Under the pieces are notes generated by a model that saw nothing but the letters and a program-made list of their open reading frames with translations, had not been told where the DNA came from and did no database searches. This document shows positions 54,902-64,000 of a DNA stretch of 64,000 bases, one piece after another. The stretch lies in assembly GCA_025463565.1 (NCBI GenBank), contig JAODAT010000126.1, forward strand, positions 31,147 to 95,146, in the 5' to 3' direction. Origin of the DNA: Microbacteriaceae bacterium. Lineage in GTDB: Bacteria > Actinomycetota > Actinomycetes > Actinomycetales > Microbacteriaceae. Position numbers and translations under genes: made by a program. Numbering within the stretch: position 1 is the stretch's first letter; every line of letters starts with the position of its first letter.

Positions 54902-57900
54902 GCGGGTACCACCTTCGCCCACTCGGTCTCGAGCTCGGCACGGCTCCAGAGCCGTTTCGGGCGGATGATCTCGTCATCTGCGACGTAGTAGAACACGGCG
55001 TCGATGACGTCGGGGTCGATGCCCTTCCACTCGGCGAAGGCCTGCCGGTAGAGCGCCAGCTGCAGCTGCTTCGACTCCAGGTCGGCCTCATCCTTCGGCG
55101 CTTTGCCCGTCTTCCAATCGACCACCTCGAAGCGCTCGCCATCCGAGCTGAACACCGCGTCAATCTTGCACACGACGACTCGGCCGGCGAGCGGCAGGTG
55201 GATCTCGCGCTCCACCTCGACGGCGGAACGGGATGCCCAGGGCGAGCCCTCGAAGATCTCGATCAGCCGATCGAGGGCCGCCTGCTCGCTCTCCGCGTAC
55301 TCAACAGACGCCGTCGCGACGGCGGTGCCGCCCTCCGGGTCGTCGAGTTCGAAGGCGAACGCATCGATCGACTCTGCCGTGCCGCCGACACCGAGGCGTT
55401 GCTCGACCCAGGCGTGGAACAGCGTGCCGAGCCGAGTGGCGCGGTACGGGCGCTCCGGCATCGGACGGCGCAGGGATGCGGCCACGGCGCCGGGATTGCT
55501 CACGAAATCTTTGAAGCGGGACGCCGGCACCCGCACCGGCAGTTCGACCAGCTGTTCCGCCAGGGCGCGGGCGCGACGCTCCTCGAGCAGCAGCTCGACA
55601 TCCTCGGTCCACCGGCCGGTGTCTGCGCCGCCGCCAGAGGACGCCGCGGACGTGCGCACGAGCTCGGCCGCGTTCAGAACGGCCTCCTCGCGACCACCCA
55701 GTCGTGGCAGCGGCCAATTGGGGTCGTGCTCTTCCAGCGTCTCAGGATTCTCGTCGAGTTCGCTCGCTTCGGGCGGGGGTTCGATGATGCCGGCCTCCGC
55801 CAGCTCGGTCAGGTAGACGCTCGGCGGCCGTTCGGAGTTTCCGGCCCAGAACGAGCCGGTGAGCAGCAGGTCGTGCTTCGCGCGGGTGATCGCGACGTAG
55901 GCGAGTCGACGCTCCTCCTCGTGGTGACGCACCGCCAGCGCGTCCTTGAACTCGGCGAGGCTGTCGTTGACGTGCTTCTGCGTGGGATGCCCGAACCATT
56001 CGAGCACCGGAAGGTGGTCGCGGTCGCCGCGAAAGTCGTACGGCAGCTTGCCGAAGCGCACCCAGCCGAGACCTTCGCGGGACGAGCCCGGCAGTTCGTC
56101 TTTCACCAGCCTCGGCACGACCACGGCATCCCACTCGAGGCCCTTGGCGCCGTGGATGGTGAGCAGCTGCACGCTGCCCGGCTCGGCCGACTCGCTGCGC
56201 GGGCCCATGGTGTCGTTGCGTTCGGCACGGTCGAGCCAGGACAGGAAGCTGCCGAGAGTGCCGAGATCGTCGGCAGACAGGAAGTTGGCGACCTCGTCGT
56301 GGAACGCGTCCAGATTTCCGAAAACCCGCACATTGCGCGAATTCGCCGCGACCTCGATGTCGAGAAGAAGCTCCTGCTCGACCAGGCGCACCAGGTCGAG
56401 CAGAGCGAGGCCGCCGCGCGAGCGAAGGAATTGCAGCTGTCTGCCCGCCGCGCGGAGGCGCTCAAGGCCGACCGGGGTGAATCCAGCGAGCTGACTGTGC
56501 CCCTCCTTCGCGGTCGAGACGAAGTCGAGGGCGTCCACGATGGAGCGACCATCGTCATCGACGACCGACTCGCGCTGCTTCTGCAGAAGTTCGTCGGCGA
56601 GCGGCGCCTGCGCCCAGTCGCGCTTCGAGAGCCAGCCGGCCACGGAGGAGAGCTGCTTCAGGTCGCGCAGGCCGACGGACCAGCGCGCGCCGGCGAGCAG
56701 GCGGAGGAGCGCGCTGCCTGCCGTTGGGTCGTTGATCACCCGGAGCGCGCTCACCAGGTCCACGATCTCGGGCGTAGAGAGCAGGCCGCCGATACCGAGG
56801 ATGTGGTTGGGCACGCCGAGCCGGTCGAGGTCGGCCGCGAACACGGCCATGTGGCGGCGATTGCGGAACAGGATGGCCGCCGACCGTTTCTTCGGATCGT
56901 CACCCTCTTCGGCGGGCAGGGGCTCGGCGAGTCGCGCCTTCAGCCAGTGCGCGACGGTGTCCGACTCCTCGCGGATCGACTCCGGGTATTCGACCGTGAC
57001 GGTGCCGTCATCGGCCGAGTCTCTCGCCACGAGCTTCTCGACCAGCTCCGGATCCCGCTCGCGGAACTCGGCGACCGTCGCGTTCGCGGCGGCCAGGATG
57101 ACCCGGGCGTTGCGCCAGCTGGTCGAGAGCGCGAACCGGCGGGCGGGCGAAGTCCGGGCGAAATCGCCCGCGAACAGCGCGAGATTCGCTGCCGACGCGC
57201 CGCGCCATCCGTAGATCGACTGGTTCGGGTCGCCGACCGCCATCACACCGTGGTCGGCGAACAGCGCGGCCAGCAGGCGGGTCTGCACGACGCTGGTGTC
57301 CTGGTACTCGTCGAGGATGACCACGCGGTAGCGATCGCGGTACGAATCGACGACGGCGGGCGAACGATCGCACACCTCGAGAGCGAGGGCGACCTGGTCG
57401 GAGAACTCGACCAGCCCGCGGCGGCGTTTCTCCAGCGCGTAGCGGTCGGCGAGGTCCACGAGCGCGGGCAGGGCGGCGACGATGCTGACGGCCTTCTCCA
57501 CCTCGACGTACGGCGTCGACTTCGCACGGCCATCCGTGATCGGCAGGTCGAGCAACGTCGAGAACCGAGTGGCGAGCTCCGCGACCGAGGCCGACTCCGC
57601 CACGTTCTCGCTCATTTCGTGACTGAGCTCCAGCACGGCGTCGGCCAGCTGGCCCGAGCGACGTTCGAGAGGTACCAGCCGGTCGTCACCCCACTGGCTG
57701 ACCACCTGGCGCGCCAGCTGCCAGGCCGATGCCTCGTTGAGCAGCACCGACTCGGGCTCGCGCCCCACGATGAGCGCGTTCTCCCGGAAGATCGAGTTCG
57801 CGAACGCGTTGTAGGTCGAGACCGTCGCCTGGCGCAGCTCGCTGCCGGCCTCCGATTCGTCGACGATGCCCGCCGCGGCCAGCTGGGCGATGCGCGTCGA

Positions 57901-58149
57901 GATGCGCGACGCGAGCTCACCCGCAGCCTTGCGGGTGAAGGTGAGGCCGAGCACCTGGTCGATGGTGAGCCGGCCGTTGGCGACCAACCAGACCACGCGA
58001 TTCGCCATCGTCTCCGTCTTGCCGCTGCCGGCGCCGGCCACGACGAGGGCCGGCGTGAGCGGCGCCTCGATGACGGCGACCTGCTGGTCGGTGGGCGCGG
58101 GAAGGCCCAGCAGCTCCGCCAGCTCGAGCGCGCCGATCTGAACCGTCAT
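54880..58149 (-). CDS. adnB: UvrD-like helicase-nuclease, AdnB-type
   Basis: ATG 58149; VVAGAGSGKTETMANRV, ILDEYQDTSVVQTRLL, TIHGAKGLEWDAVVV, C-terminal RecB-type nuclease FEVVDWKTGKAP...LQLALYRQAF. Confidence 0.88.
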   Translation of the reverse strand: MTVQIGALELAELLGLPAPTDQQVAVIEAPLTPALVVAGAGSGKTETMANRVVWLVANGRLTIDQVLGLTFTRKAAGELASRISTRIAQLAAAGIVDESEAGSELRQATVSTYNAFANSIFRENALIVGREPESVLLNEASAWQLARQVVSQWGDDRLVPLERRSGQLADAVLELSHEMSENVAESASVAELATRFSTLLDLPITDGRAKSTPYVEVEKAVSIVAALPALVDLADRYALEKRRRGLVEFSDQVALALEVCDRSPAVVDSYRDRYRVVILDEYQDTSVVQTRLLAALFADHGVMAVGDPNQSIYGWRGASAANLALFAGDFARTSPARRFALSTSWRNARVILAAANATVAEFRERDPELVEKLVARDSADDGTVTVEYPESIREESDTVAHWLKARLAEPLPAEEGDDPKKRSAAILFRNRRHMAVFAADLDRLGVPNHILGIGGLLSTPEIVDLVSALRVINDPTAGSALLRLLAGARWSVGLRDLKQLSSVAGWLSKRDWAQAPLADELLQKQRESVVDDDGRSIVDALDFVSTAKEGHSQLAGFTPVGLERLRAAGRQLQFLRSRGGLALLDLVRLVEQELLLDIEVAANSRNVRVFGNLDAFHDEVANFLSADDLGTLGSFLSWLDRAERNDTMGPRSESAEPGSVQLLTIHGAKGLEWDAVVVPRLVKDELPGSSREGLGWVRFGKLPYDFRGDRDHLPVLEWFGHPTQKHVNDSLAEFKDALAVRHHEEERRLAYVAITRAKHDLLLTGSFWAGNSERPPSVYLTELAEAGIIEPPPEASELDENPETLEEHDPNWPLPRLGGREEAVLNAAELVRTSAASSGGGADTGRWTEDVELLLEERRARALAEQLVELPVRVPASRFKDFVSNPGAVAASLRRPMPERPYRATRLGTLFHAWVEQRLGVGGTAESIDAFAFELDDPEGGTAVATASVEYAESEQAALDRLIEIFEGSPWASRSAVEVEREIHLPLAGRVVVCKIDAVFSSDGERFEVVDWKTGKAPKDEADLESKQLQLALYRQAFAEWKGIDPDVIDAVFYYVADDEIIRPKRLWSRAELETEWAKVVPAQGPGTT

Positions 58150-61100
58150 GCGCTGACCGCCCGCACGACGTGGATGCCGCAGTTGCCGTAGGCGTGACCG
58201 TCGAGGCAGTGCGTGTCGAGCTGGGCGACGAAAACGCTGCCCGCCATGCCCTCGGCATCGTGCATCACCCGGTCGCTGAACTCGGCCATCGTCACGTCGG
58301 TGAACGCCGCCTGCGTGGGGTTGCGGTAGTTCTTCTTCTGGGTGCCGCTGGAGAGCACGACCAGCTTCGCTCCCCCGTTGCGCACGCCCTCGGGGATGCT
58401 CTCCAGCGACCCCGATTCGAAGGCCAGCTGGTAGGCGCCCAGCTGGGCGTTGTCGACCACCCCGGCATCCGAGATCGGTTCGCGTGCCCCGGTCTTCAGG
58501 TCGACGATGATCGCTGTGCCGTCGGAGAGCAACTCGACCCGGTCGATCTTGCCGGCCAGCACCGCCTGCCCCACCTCGAGTTCGAACCCGACCTCGGTGC
58601 TGAGTAGCCGGCCGCCCGCCGCCGCGAAATCGTTGAGGTATGACGACAGCCGGCCGGCGATCACGCGGGCGCGTCGCTTCTCCATGTCGGACTCCCACGC
58701 GGAATCGAACGACAGCTCGCCCCACCGTGCCTCGATGCCGCTCCACAGCGCATCCGGCGAGATGTCGGGGTCGGCTTCGAGCCCCACCTGCTCGGCGACC
58801 GAGTGGACGATAGTACCCAGGTTGGATGCCGTGCTCGACGTCGTTCCGCCCAGTTCGCCGATCAGCCAGTGCAGCCCGCACATCTCGAAGGCCTCCAGCC
58901 GCGAGGGCGAGACCCGCACCCGGGCGTCCGGCTGCTCCAGGTCGACAAGCGGCGCCTCAGTCGACCACGGCGCCACGCCATACCAGCTGGCCGGATCGGC
59001 GCCGGGAACGTCGTTCTGCGCCAGTTTCGCCAGCGCGGCGGTCGCGGTGGCGCGCTCGTCGGTGCTCGTCGTGTCGACGGCGACGCGACGCAGCCGCCCG
59101 ACCAGCCCGCGCAGCGAGAGGGGGTACTTGGTCTCGGCGACCGGGATCTCGGTCGAGCCCACGATGAACCTCATGAATGGGGAGGGCAGGGTGTCTTCGC
59201 TCGCCACCGCCGTCACCAGCACCCGCTCGGTGGCGCGAGACACCGCAGAAGCGAACAGTCGCAACTCGTCGTTCATCACCGCGGCGCGTTCGCCCTCGAG
59301 AGTGACCTCGCCTCCCCGCACCAGGTCGACGAAAGCCTGCGCGCCCAGCAGCGATCCGCGGATGCGGGGGTTCGGCCAGACCGCCTCCTGCACGCCGGCG
59401 ACAATCACCGTGTGAAACTCGCGGCCGAGCACGCTGGCGGGGGTGCCGATGCTCACGGCCGCGCCGAGGGCGCGCGGAGCGAGGGTGTCCTCCGCCACAT
59501 CCGCCCCCGCCCAGGCGTCGAGAAATACGCCGGGCGGATTGTCGGGGGTTCGTTCGACGAAGCGCTTCGCCGTGGAGAACAGGGCGACCATCGCGTCGAG
59601 ATTGTGGTTTGCCTCGTCGGCGACGATGCCCGAGCCGAGGGACTGTTCGTACCAGAGCGTGTCGAGCTTCGACCGTGACCAGATTCCCCAGAGCAGCTCC
59701 TCGATGGTGGCTCCCCCGCCGGCTTCCTCCCGCGCGGCCCTGATGGTCTCGGCGAGATGGGCGGCCTGGCGCGCCACCCGGGTGTCGATGCTCGCGAGGC
59801 GGGCGGGATGCTGCAGCGCGTCGACGAGCAGCTCATCGGTCGAGCGAGCACCGTCGCCCGCGAGTTCCTCGTGTCGCAGCGCGACCCGAAGCTGACGCAG
59901 GGTGACCGGGTCGAGGCCGCCGAAGGGTTCGAGCATCACGGTGACCGCGGTCGCGGGGTCCAGTTCGATCCGCCCGAGCGCCACCTCCAGCACGCGAACG
60001 ATCGCGGCCACGACGCCCTCGTCGCGAAGCGCACCACCCGGCCCGGCCTGTTGCGTCGGCACCTCGAGCGCGGCGAGCCCTCGTGCGAGGCCCGGCACCT
60101 GGCCGCCGGAGCGCACCACCACGGCGAGCCGGGACCACGGCACCCCGTCGAAGATGTGGGCCTCCCGCAGGCGGCGCGCGATGAGCGAGACCTCGGCGGC
60201 CGAGCTGCCGACGGTGAGCGCTTCGACCGCACCCTCGACCGGTGAAAGTGATGGTGATCCCCGCTGGACGCCCGCCGCAGACGCGCCGATGCGCCCGGTG
60301 ATGCGGGAGACCAGGGAACGGATGGCCGCGCCATGACGATGGACGGACGACAGCTGCAGCGTCGTGAGGCCGGGGATGCCGAGGGCAGCGCCCAGCGTGC
60401 CCAGGATCTCCGGGCGCGCGCCACGGAATGAGCCGACCGCGACATCCGGGTCCCCAAAGGCGATGACCGACACACCTCGTAGTACAAGCGCTCGCACGAA
60501 CGAGAGCACCGACTCGGTGAGCTCCTGCGCGTCGTCGAGCACCAGCAGCCGCACCTCGGCGAGCGCACCGAGGTCGTCTCCACGCTCGACCACGCCCGCT
60601 GCATGCGCCACCAGCTCGGAGGAGTCCAGGTTGTTGCCGCGATAGAAGGCGAGCACGCGGCGATAGGTGGTCATGAAGGCGGCGGCCGCCGCCCACTCCT
60701 GGCGGTCGTGCTCGATGCCGAGCTGCCGCAGCCGTTCGGCCGTAACGCCGTACTCCTCCACCCGCATCAGCAGGTCGCGCAGTTCGGACCGGAAGCCGGC
60801 CAGCCGTCGCAGGTCGATGTCGAGGAGCGGCGGCCAGCTGTCACCGGTGCCGTCGGCCAGCTGCCCCTCGACCAGCTCCGCGATGATCATGTCTTGTTCG
60901 GCGCCGGTGAGCAGGCGCGGCGCCTCGTCACCCGAGCGCACGGCGGCATCCCGCAGCACCTGGAACGCGACCGAATTGGCCGTGCGCGCGAGAGGCCCGA
61001 GGGTCGGCACCGCGAGGCGCTCCGCGATCGCGTCGCGAAGGCGCGTGGCCGATGTGCGGTTGGCGGACAGCACAAGCACCGACTGCGGCGACCAGCCACG

Positions 61101-61295
61101 GACCAGCACACGGTCGGCGACCAGTTCGATCAGCGTCGACGTCTTGCCGGAACCAGGGGCGCCGATCACCGCGGCCGACGAGTCGTCGGCGAGCTCGATG
61201 ACGGCCCGCTGCGACGGGTCGGGAACGAACGGTTCGACTGCGGTAGCAGCACCGGTGGCGGCATCGCTCGCTGCGGTGAACGCGGGTGTCGCCAT
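58146..61295 (-). CDS. adnA: Helicase-like/nuclease subunit, AdnA-type
   Basis: Likely ATG 61295 (MATPAFTAASDAATG); VIGAPGSGKTSTLIELV, LVLDDAQELTESV; C-terminal nuclease TAIIVDLKTGAREP...QLGAYQLAF. Confidence 0.85.
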   Translation of the reverse strand: MATPAFTAASDAATGAATAVEPFVPDPSQRAVIELADDSSAAVIGAPGSGKTSTLIELVADRVLVRGWSPQSVLVLSANRTSATRLRDAIAERLAVPTLGPLARTANSVAFQVLRDAAVRSGDEAPRLLTGAEQDMIIAELVEGQLADGTGDSWPPLLDIDLRRLAGFRSELRDLLMRVEEYGVTAERLRQLGIEHDRQEWAAAAAFMTTYRRVLAFYRGNNLDSSELVAHAAGVVERGDDLGALAEVRLLVLDDAQELTESVLSFVRALVLRGVSVIAFGDPDVAVGSFRGARPEILGTLGAALGIPGLTTLQLSSVHRHGAAIRSLVSRITGRIGASAAGVQRGSPSLSPVEGAVEALTVGSSAAEVSLIARRLREAHIFDGVPWSRLAVVVRSGGQVPGLARGLAALEVPTQQAGPGGALRDEGVVAAIVRVLEVALGRIELDPATAVTVMLEPFGGLDPVTLRQLRVALRHEELAGDGARSTDELLVDALQHPARLASIDTRVARQAAHLAETIRAAREEAGGGATIEELLWGIWSRSKLDTLWYEQSLGSGIVADEANHNLDAMVALFSTAKRFVERTPDNPPGVFLDAWAGADVAEDTLAPRALGAAVSIGTPASVLGREFHTVIVAGVQEAVWPNPRIRGSLLGAQAFVDLVRGGEVTLEGERAAVMNDELRLFASAVSRATERVLVTAVASEDTLPSPFMRFIVGSTEIPVAETKYPLSLRGLVGRLRRVAVDTTSTDERATATAALAKLAQNDVPGADPASWYGVAPWSTEAPLVDLEQPDARVRVSPSRLEAFEMCGLHWLIGELGGTTSSTASNLGTIVHSVAEQVGLEADPDISPDALWSGIEARWGELSFDSAWESDMEKRRARVIAGRLSSYLNDFAAAGGRLLSTEVGFELEVGQAVLAGKIDRVELLSDGTAIIVDLKTGAREPISDAGVVDNAQLGAYQLAFESGSLESIPEGVRNGGAKLVVLSSGTQKKNYRNPTQAAFTDVTMAEFSDRVMHDAEGMAGSVFVAQLDTHCLDGHAYGNCGIHVVRAVSA

Positions 61296-61395
61296 GACCA
61301 CCAAGCTAGCGCCCCCGTGCGACATCGGAGCGCGCCGTTTCTGCCAGTAGAGAACTGTGCCGAACGCGCGTGCCCGGGTGTCGTAATCTAGGGCC

Positions 61396-61620
61396 ATGGA
61401 CGTACGCATCGGCATCACCAACAGCCCCCGCGAGATCAGCTTCGAGTCGGCGCAGAGCGCTGCTGACGTGGAGAATGTCATCTCGACGGCCCTCGACGGC
61501 GGGGCGAAGTACTTCAAGCTGGCCGACAACCGCGGCACCATCTACATCGTCCCCACCGACCAGTTCGGCTACATCGAGGTCGGCTCCGAAGAGTCGCGCC
61601 GCGTGGGCTTCGTCGCCTGA
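61396..61620 (+). CDS. DUF3107 family protein
   Basis: MDVRIGITNSPREISFESAQSAADVENVISTAL, 74 aa. Confidence 0.88.
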   Translation: MDVRIGITNSPREISFESAQSAADVENVISTALDGGAKYFKLADNRGTIYIVPTDQFGYIEVGSEESRRVGFVA

Positions 61621-61636
61621 GGACGGTGCGTTAGCC

Positions 61637-61927
61637 ATGGAGTTGCTGTTCGTCACCCTCGGCGGGGCCATCATCGGTCTCGGATTCGGGTACCTGCTGC
61701 CTAAGCACGGCACCTATGGCACTCTCCTGCTCCCCGGAATCGGCGCGATCTCGGCCGCCGTGCTCTGGGAGGCATTCACCTGGCTCGGCTGGAAATACAG
61801 CGGCGGGTGGATCTGGGTGGTCGCGCTCGTCGGCAGCGGCGTCGTCGCCGCGGTGGTTGGCATTCTCGTCGGTCGTACTCGCGCCCGCGGCGACGTCGAA
61901 CTGCTCGGGCGGCTCAGCAAGGCCTGA
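61637..61927 (+). CDS. Small multi-TM membrane protein
   Basis: ATG 61637: MELLFVTLGGAIIGLGFGYLLPKHGTYGTLLLPGIGAISAAVLWEAFTWLGW. Confidence 0.75.
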   Translation: MELLFVTLGGAIIGLGFGYLLPKHGTYGTLLLPGIGAISAAVLWEAFTWLGWKYSGGWIWVVALVGSGVVAAVVGILVGRTRARGDVELLGRLSKA

Positions 61928-61946
61928 ACCTCACTGAACGCGCGAG

Positions 61947-62672
61947 CTAGGCCGTGAGGCCCAGCGCGTCCATACGACGGGTGTGCGCCGCGATGATCTC
62001 GGTGAACACCGGCTCCAGGCGTGCTTCGTCCGACGGGCTGCTCGGCGGCAAAGCGAGCGCGGTGCGCGCGATCAGCAGCGTGTCGCCCACCAGGCGACGT
62101 CCCCACATGGCCAGCTTCGACGCGATCCGAGGGTCGGCGTCGATCGCCTCCCGAAGCTGGTCGACGAGAAGCTCGTGCCCGTCGGGCTTCGCATAGATCT
62201 GCTGGATGCGGGCGGCGGCATCCGCGGCCAGTCCGGTGGCGAGCCGCCGCGAGAAGTCGTCGAGGAGTCCGGCCGTCAGATAACAGGTGGTGACCGTTTC
62301 GAGCCAGGTCGCGCCGTGCGTGCGAGCGCGGTAGGCGTCGATCGATGGGGCATAGTGCTTCATCGCGTCGCCGGCATCCGCTCCCCGCCGCTCCAGTTCC
62401 TCCACGAGGTCATGGTGCTTGTCGAGCGAGTGGCCGGCGACCTCGCTGACCACCTCCTTCACCTCGGTGGTGGGGGCGTTCGCCACGGCTTCGGAGAGCG
62501 CCTCGAAGACGGTCAGCTGGAGATAGGCGGCCTGTGCGAGAAACTGCGGGAGACCCGGGGTGAGCTCGGCGAAGTCGATGCGGTTGGTGCCGGTGGCGAC
62601 CTCCCCGCGAGAATGCAGTCGCGGAACGACGATGCGCTTCTTCCGACGGCGGAACCAATTCACCACCCGCAT
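61947..62672 (-). CDS. Ferritin-like fold protein
   Basis: Helical protein LPQFLAQAAYLQLTVFEALSEAVANAP...DKHHDLVEELERRGAD, as in the actinobacterial ferritin-like protein next to rhlE. Confidence 0.7.
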   Translation of the reverse strand: MRVVNWFRRRKKRIVVPRLHSRGEVATGTNRIDFAELTPGLPQFLAQAAYLQLTVFEALSEAVANAPTTEVKEVVSEVAGHSLDKHHDLVEELERRGADAGDAMKHYAPSIDAYRARTHGATWLETVTTCYLTAGLLDDFSRRLATGLAADAAARIQQIYAKPDGHELLVDQLREAIDADPRIASKLAMWGRRLVGDTLLIARTALALPPSSPSDEARLEPVFTEIIAAHTRRMDALGLTA

Positions 62673-62732
62673 AGCCTAGCCGCGCGTCGCCCGACAGGCC
62701 GCTGCAAGCGAACGAAGCCGGTCCGGGGCCCA

Positions 62733-64000
62733 GTGACCGCTAAACTGAAGGCAATACCTCCCAATTCTGGTGGAGGTTTCTGCACGCCCCAGGTCAAAGC
62801 GGGCGTCGCCGCTTCACGACAGGGCAACACTATTTCTACTTTTGCAGATTTGAATATCGACCAGGACATGGTCGACGCACTCGCGACAAAGGGCATTCTC
62901 GAACCCTTCCCCATCCAGACGCAGACCATCCCGATGGGCCTCGACAAGCAGGACATCATCGGCCAGGCCAAGACCGGTACCGGCAAGACCCTCGGGTTTG
63001 GGCTGCCGCTGCTGCAGGCGCTCGGCAAAGACCCGGCCCCCGGAGTGAAGGCGCTCGTCGTGGTGCCCACCCGCGAGCTGTGTGTGCAGGTGGCGGAGGA
63101 CCTCGTGCTCGCGGCATCCAACCGGTCCACCAAGATCGCTGCCATCTACGGCGGCAAGGCCTACGAGGGCCAGGTGGAGCAGCTGAAGGATGGCGCCCAG
63201 GTCGTCGTCGGAACGCCCGGCCGCCTGCTCGACCTCGCCAGCCAGCGCATGCTGTCGCTGAAAGACGTACAGGTGATGGTGCTCGACGAGGCCGACAAGA
63301 TGCTCGACCTCGGCTTCCTCAGCGACATCGAGAAGCTGTTCGCGCAGACGCCGGCGACACGACACACCATGCTGTTCTCGGCGACCATGCCCGGCCCGAT
63401 CGTCGCCCTCGCCCGCCGCTTCATGAACCGGCCCATCCACATCCGCGCAACCGACCCCGACGAGGGCCGCACGCAGGCGAACATCAAGCACGTCGTCTAC
63501 CGGGCGCACTCGCTCGACAAAGACGAGGTGATCTCCCGCATCCTGCAGGCCGAGGGCCGCGGCAAGACCGTCATCTTCACCCGTACCAAGCGCGCTGCGG
63601 CCAAGCTGGTCGAGGAGCTGAACGACCGCGGCTTCAACGCTGCCGCCGTGCACGGCGACCTCAACCAGGAGCAGCGCGAGCGGGCCATGGCGGCCTTCAA
63701 GGCCGGCAAGAAAGACATCCTCATCGCCACGGATGTCGCGGCCCGTGGCATCGACGTCAACGATGTGACGCACGTGATCAACCACACCATCCCGGATGAC
63801 GACGACACCTACCTGCACCGCGCCGGCCGCACCGGCCGCGCGGGCAAGACGGGCATCGCGGTCACCTTCGTGGACTGGGATGACATGCACAAGTGGACGC
63901 AGATCAACAAGGCCCTCGACATGGGCATCCCCGAGCCGCAGGAGACCTACTCCTCGTCTCCGCACCTGTTCAGCGACCTCGACATCCCGGAGGGCACCAA
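62733..64000 (+). CDS. DEAD/DEAH-box RNA helicase (3' end truncated; start uncertain)
   Basis: TFADLNIDQDMVDALATKGILEPFPIQTQTIP, AKTGTGKTL, PTRELCVQ, VLDEADKML, SATMP, HRAGRTGRAG. In-frame GTG at 62733 is the farthest plausible start. Confidence 0.85.
   Translation, partial: MTAKLKAIPPNSGGGFCTPQVKAGVAASRQGNTISTFADLNIDQDMVDALATKGILEPFPIQTQTIPMGLDKQDIIGQAKTGTGKTLGFGLPLLQALGKDPAPGVKALVVVPTRELCVQVAEDLVLAASNRSTKIAAIYGGKAYEGQVEQLKDGAQVVVGTPGRLLDLASQRMLSLKDVQVMVLDEADKMLDLGFLSDIEKLFAQTPATRHTMLFSATMPGPIVALARRFMNRPIHIRATDPDEGRTQANIKHVVYRAHSLDKDEVISRILQAEGRGKTVIFTRTKRAAAKLVEELNDRGFNAAAVHGDLNQEQRERAMAAFKAGKKDILIATDVAARGIDVNDVTHVINHTIPDDDDTYLHRAGRTGRAGKTGIAVTFVDWDDMHKWTQINKALDMGIPEPQETYSSSPHLFSDLDIPEGT

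Noticed and set aside
55198-58191. 997-aa plus-strand ORF opposite adnB
   Set aside because: Antisense shadow ORF of a high-GC gene; composition (Arg/Glu/His/Asp-rich) and lack of motifs are typical of a non-coding frame.
58150-58881. N-terminal extension of the 1333-aa adnB ORF
   Set aside because: Arg/Gly-rich out-of-frame shadow of adnA; the coding start is ATG 58149, overlapping the adnA stop.
58146-61295. adnA as a CRISPR Cas4-like or phage nuclease
   Set aside because: RecB-type nuclease is in the context of a full UvrD-like helicase paired with adnB; no repeats or cas genes nearby.

Overview
64 kb of high-GC actinobacterial chromosome, most like Microbacteriaceae by gene content. Left to right: (i) CDP-glycerol glycerophosphotransferase/GT2 wall-polymer genes (1-4508); (ii) HtrA-type protease, PKD protein, lipoprotein and aminotransferase; (iii) an eight-gene, translationally coupled minus-strand operon (15774->8903) encoding a REC-PIG-L fusion, ATP-grasp enzyme, PHP phosphoesterase, processive GT2, a 43-aa TM protein, two stand-alone REC proteins and a PAS histidine kinase; this is the best candidate for an undescribed system; (iv) nitrilase, three small anchored secreted proteins, GNAT and an OB-fold protein; (v) a uronate catabolic operon (uxaC, fructuronate reductase, manD) plus LacI regulator and sugar ABC transporter; (vi) a ParA/YCII gene scar followed by an apparent accessory catabolic island (FAH, VOC, GntR, FMN reductase, two amidohydrolases, PanE-like, cupins, RbsABC-like transporter with a fused ATPase-permease) ending near an initiator tRNA-Met; (vii) a conserved actinobacterial core block (UPF0182, PDZ protein, DUF2342, cyclodehydratase-like protein, UvrD-like helicase, NudC, AdnB, AdnA, DUF3107, ferritin-like, DEAD-box helicase). 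No CRISPR array, rRNA, integrase or transposase was recognised. Assignments come from reading the sequence and translations only; no database search was run.
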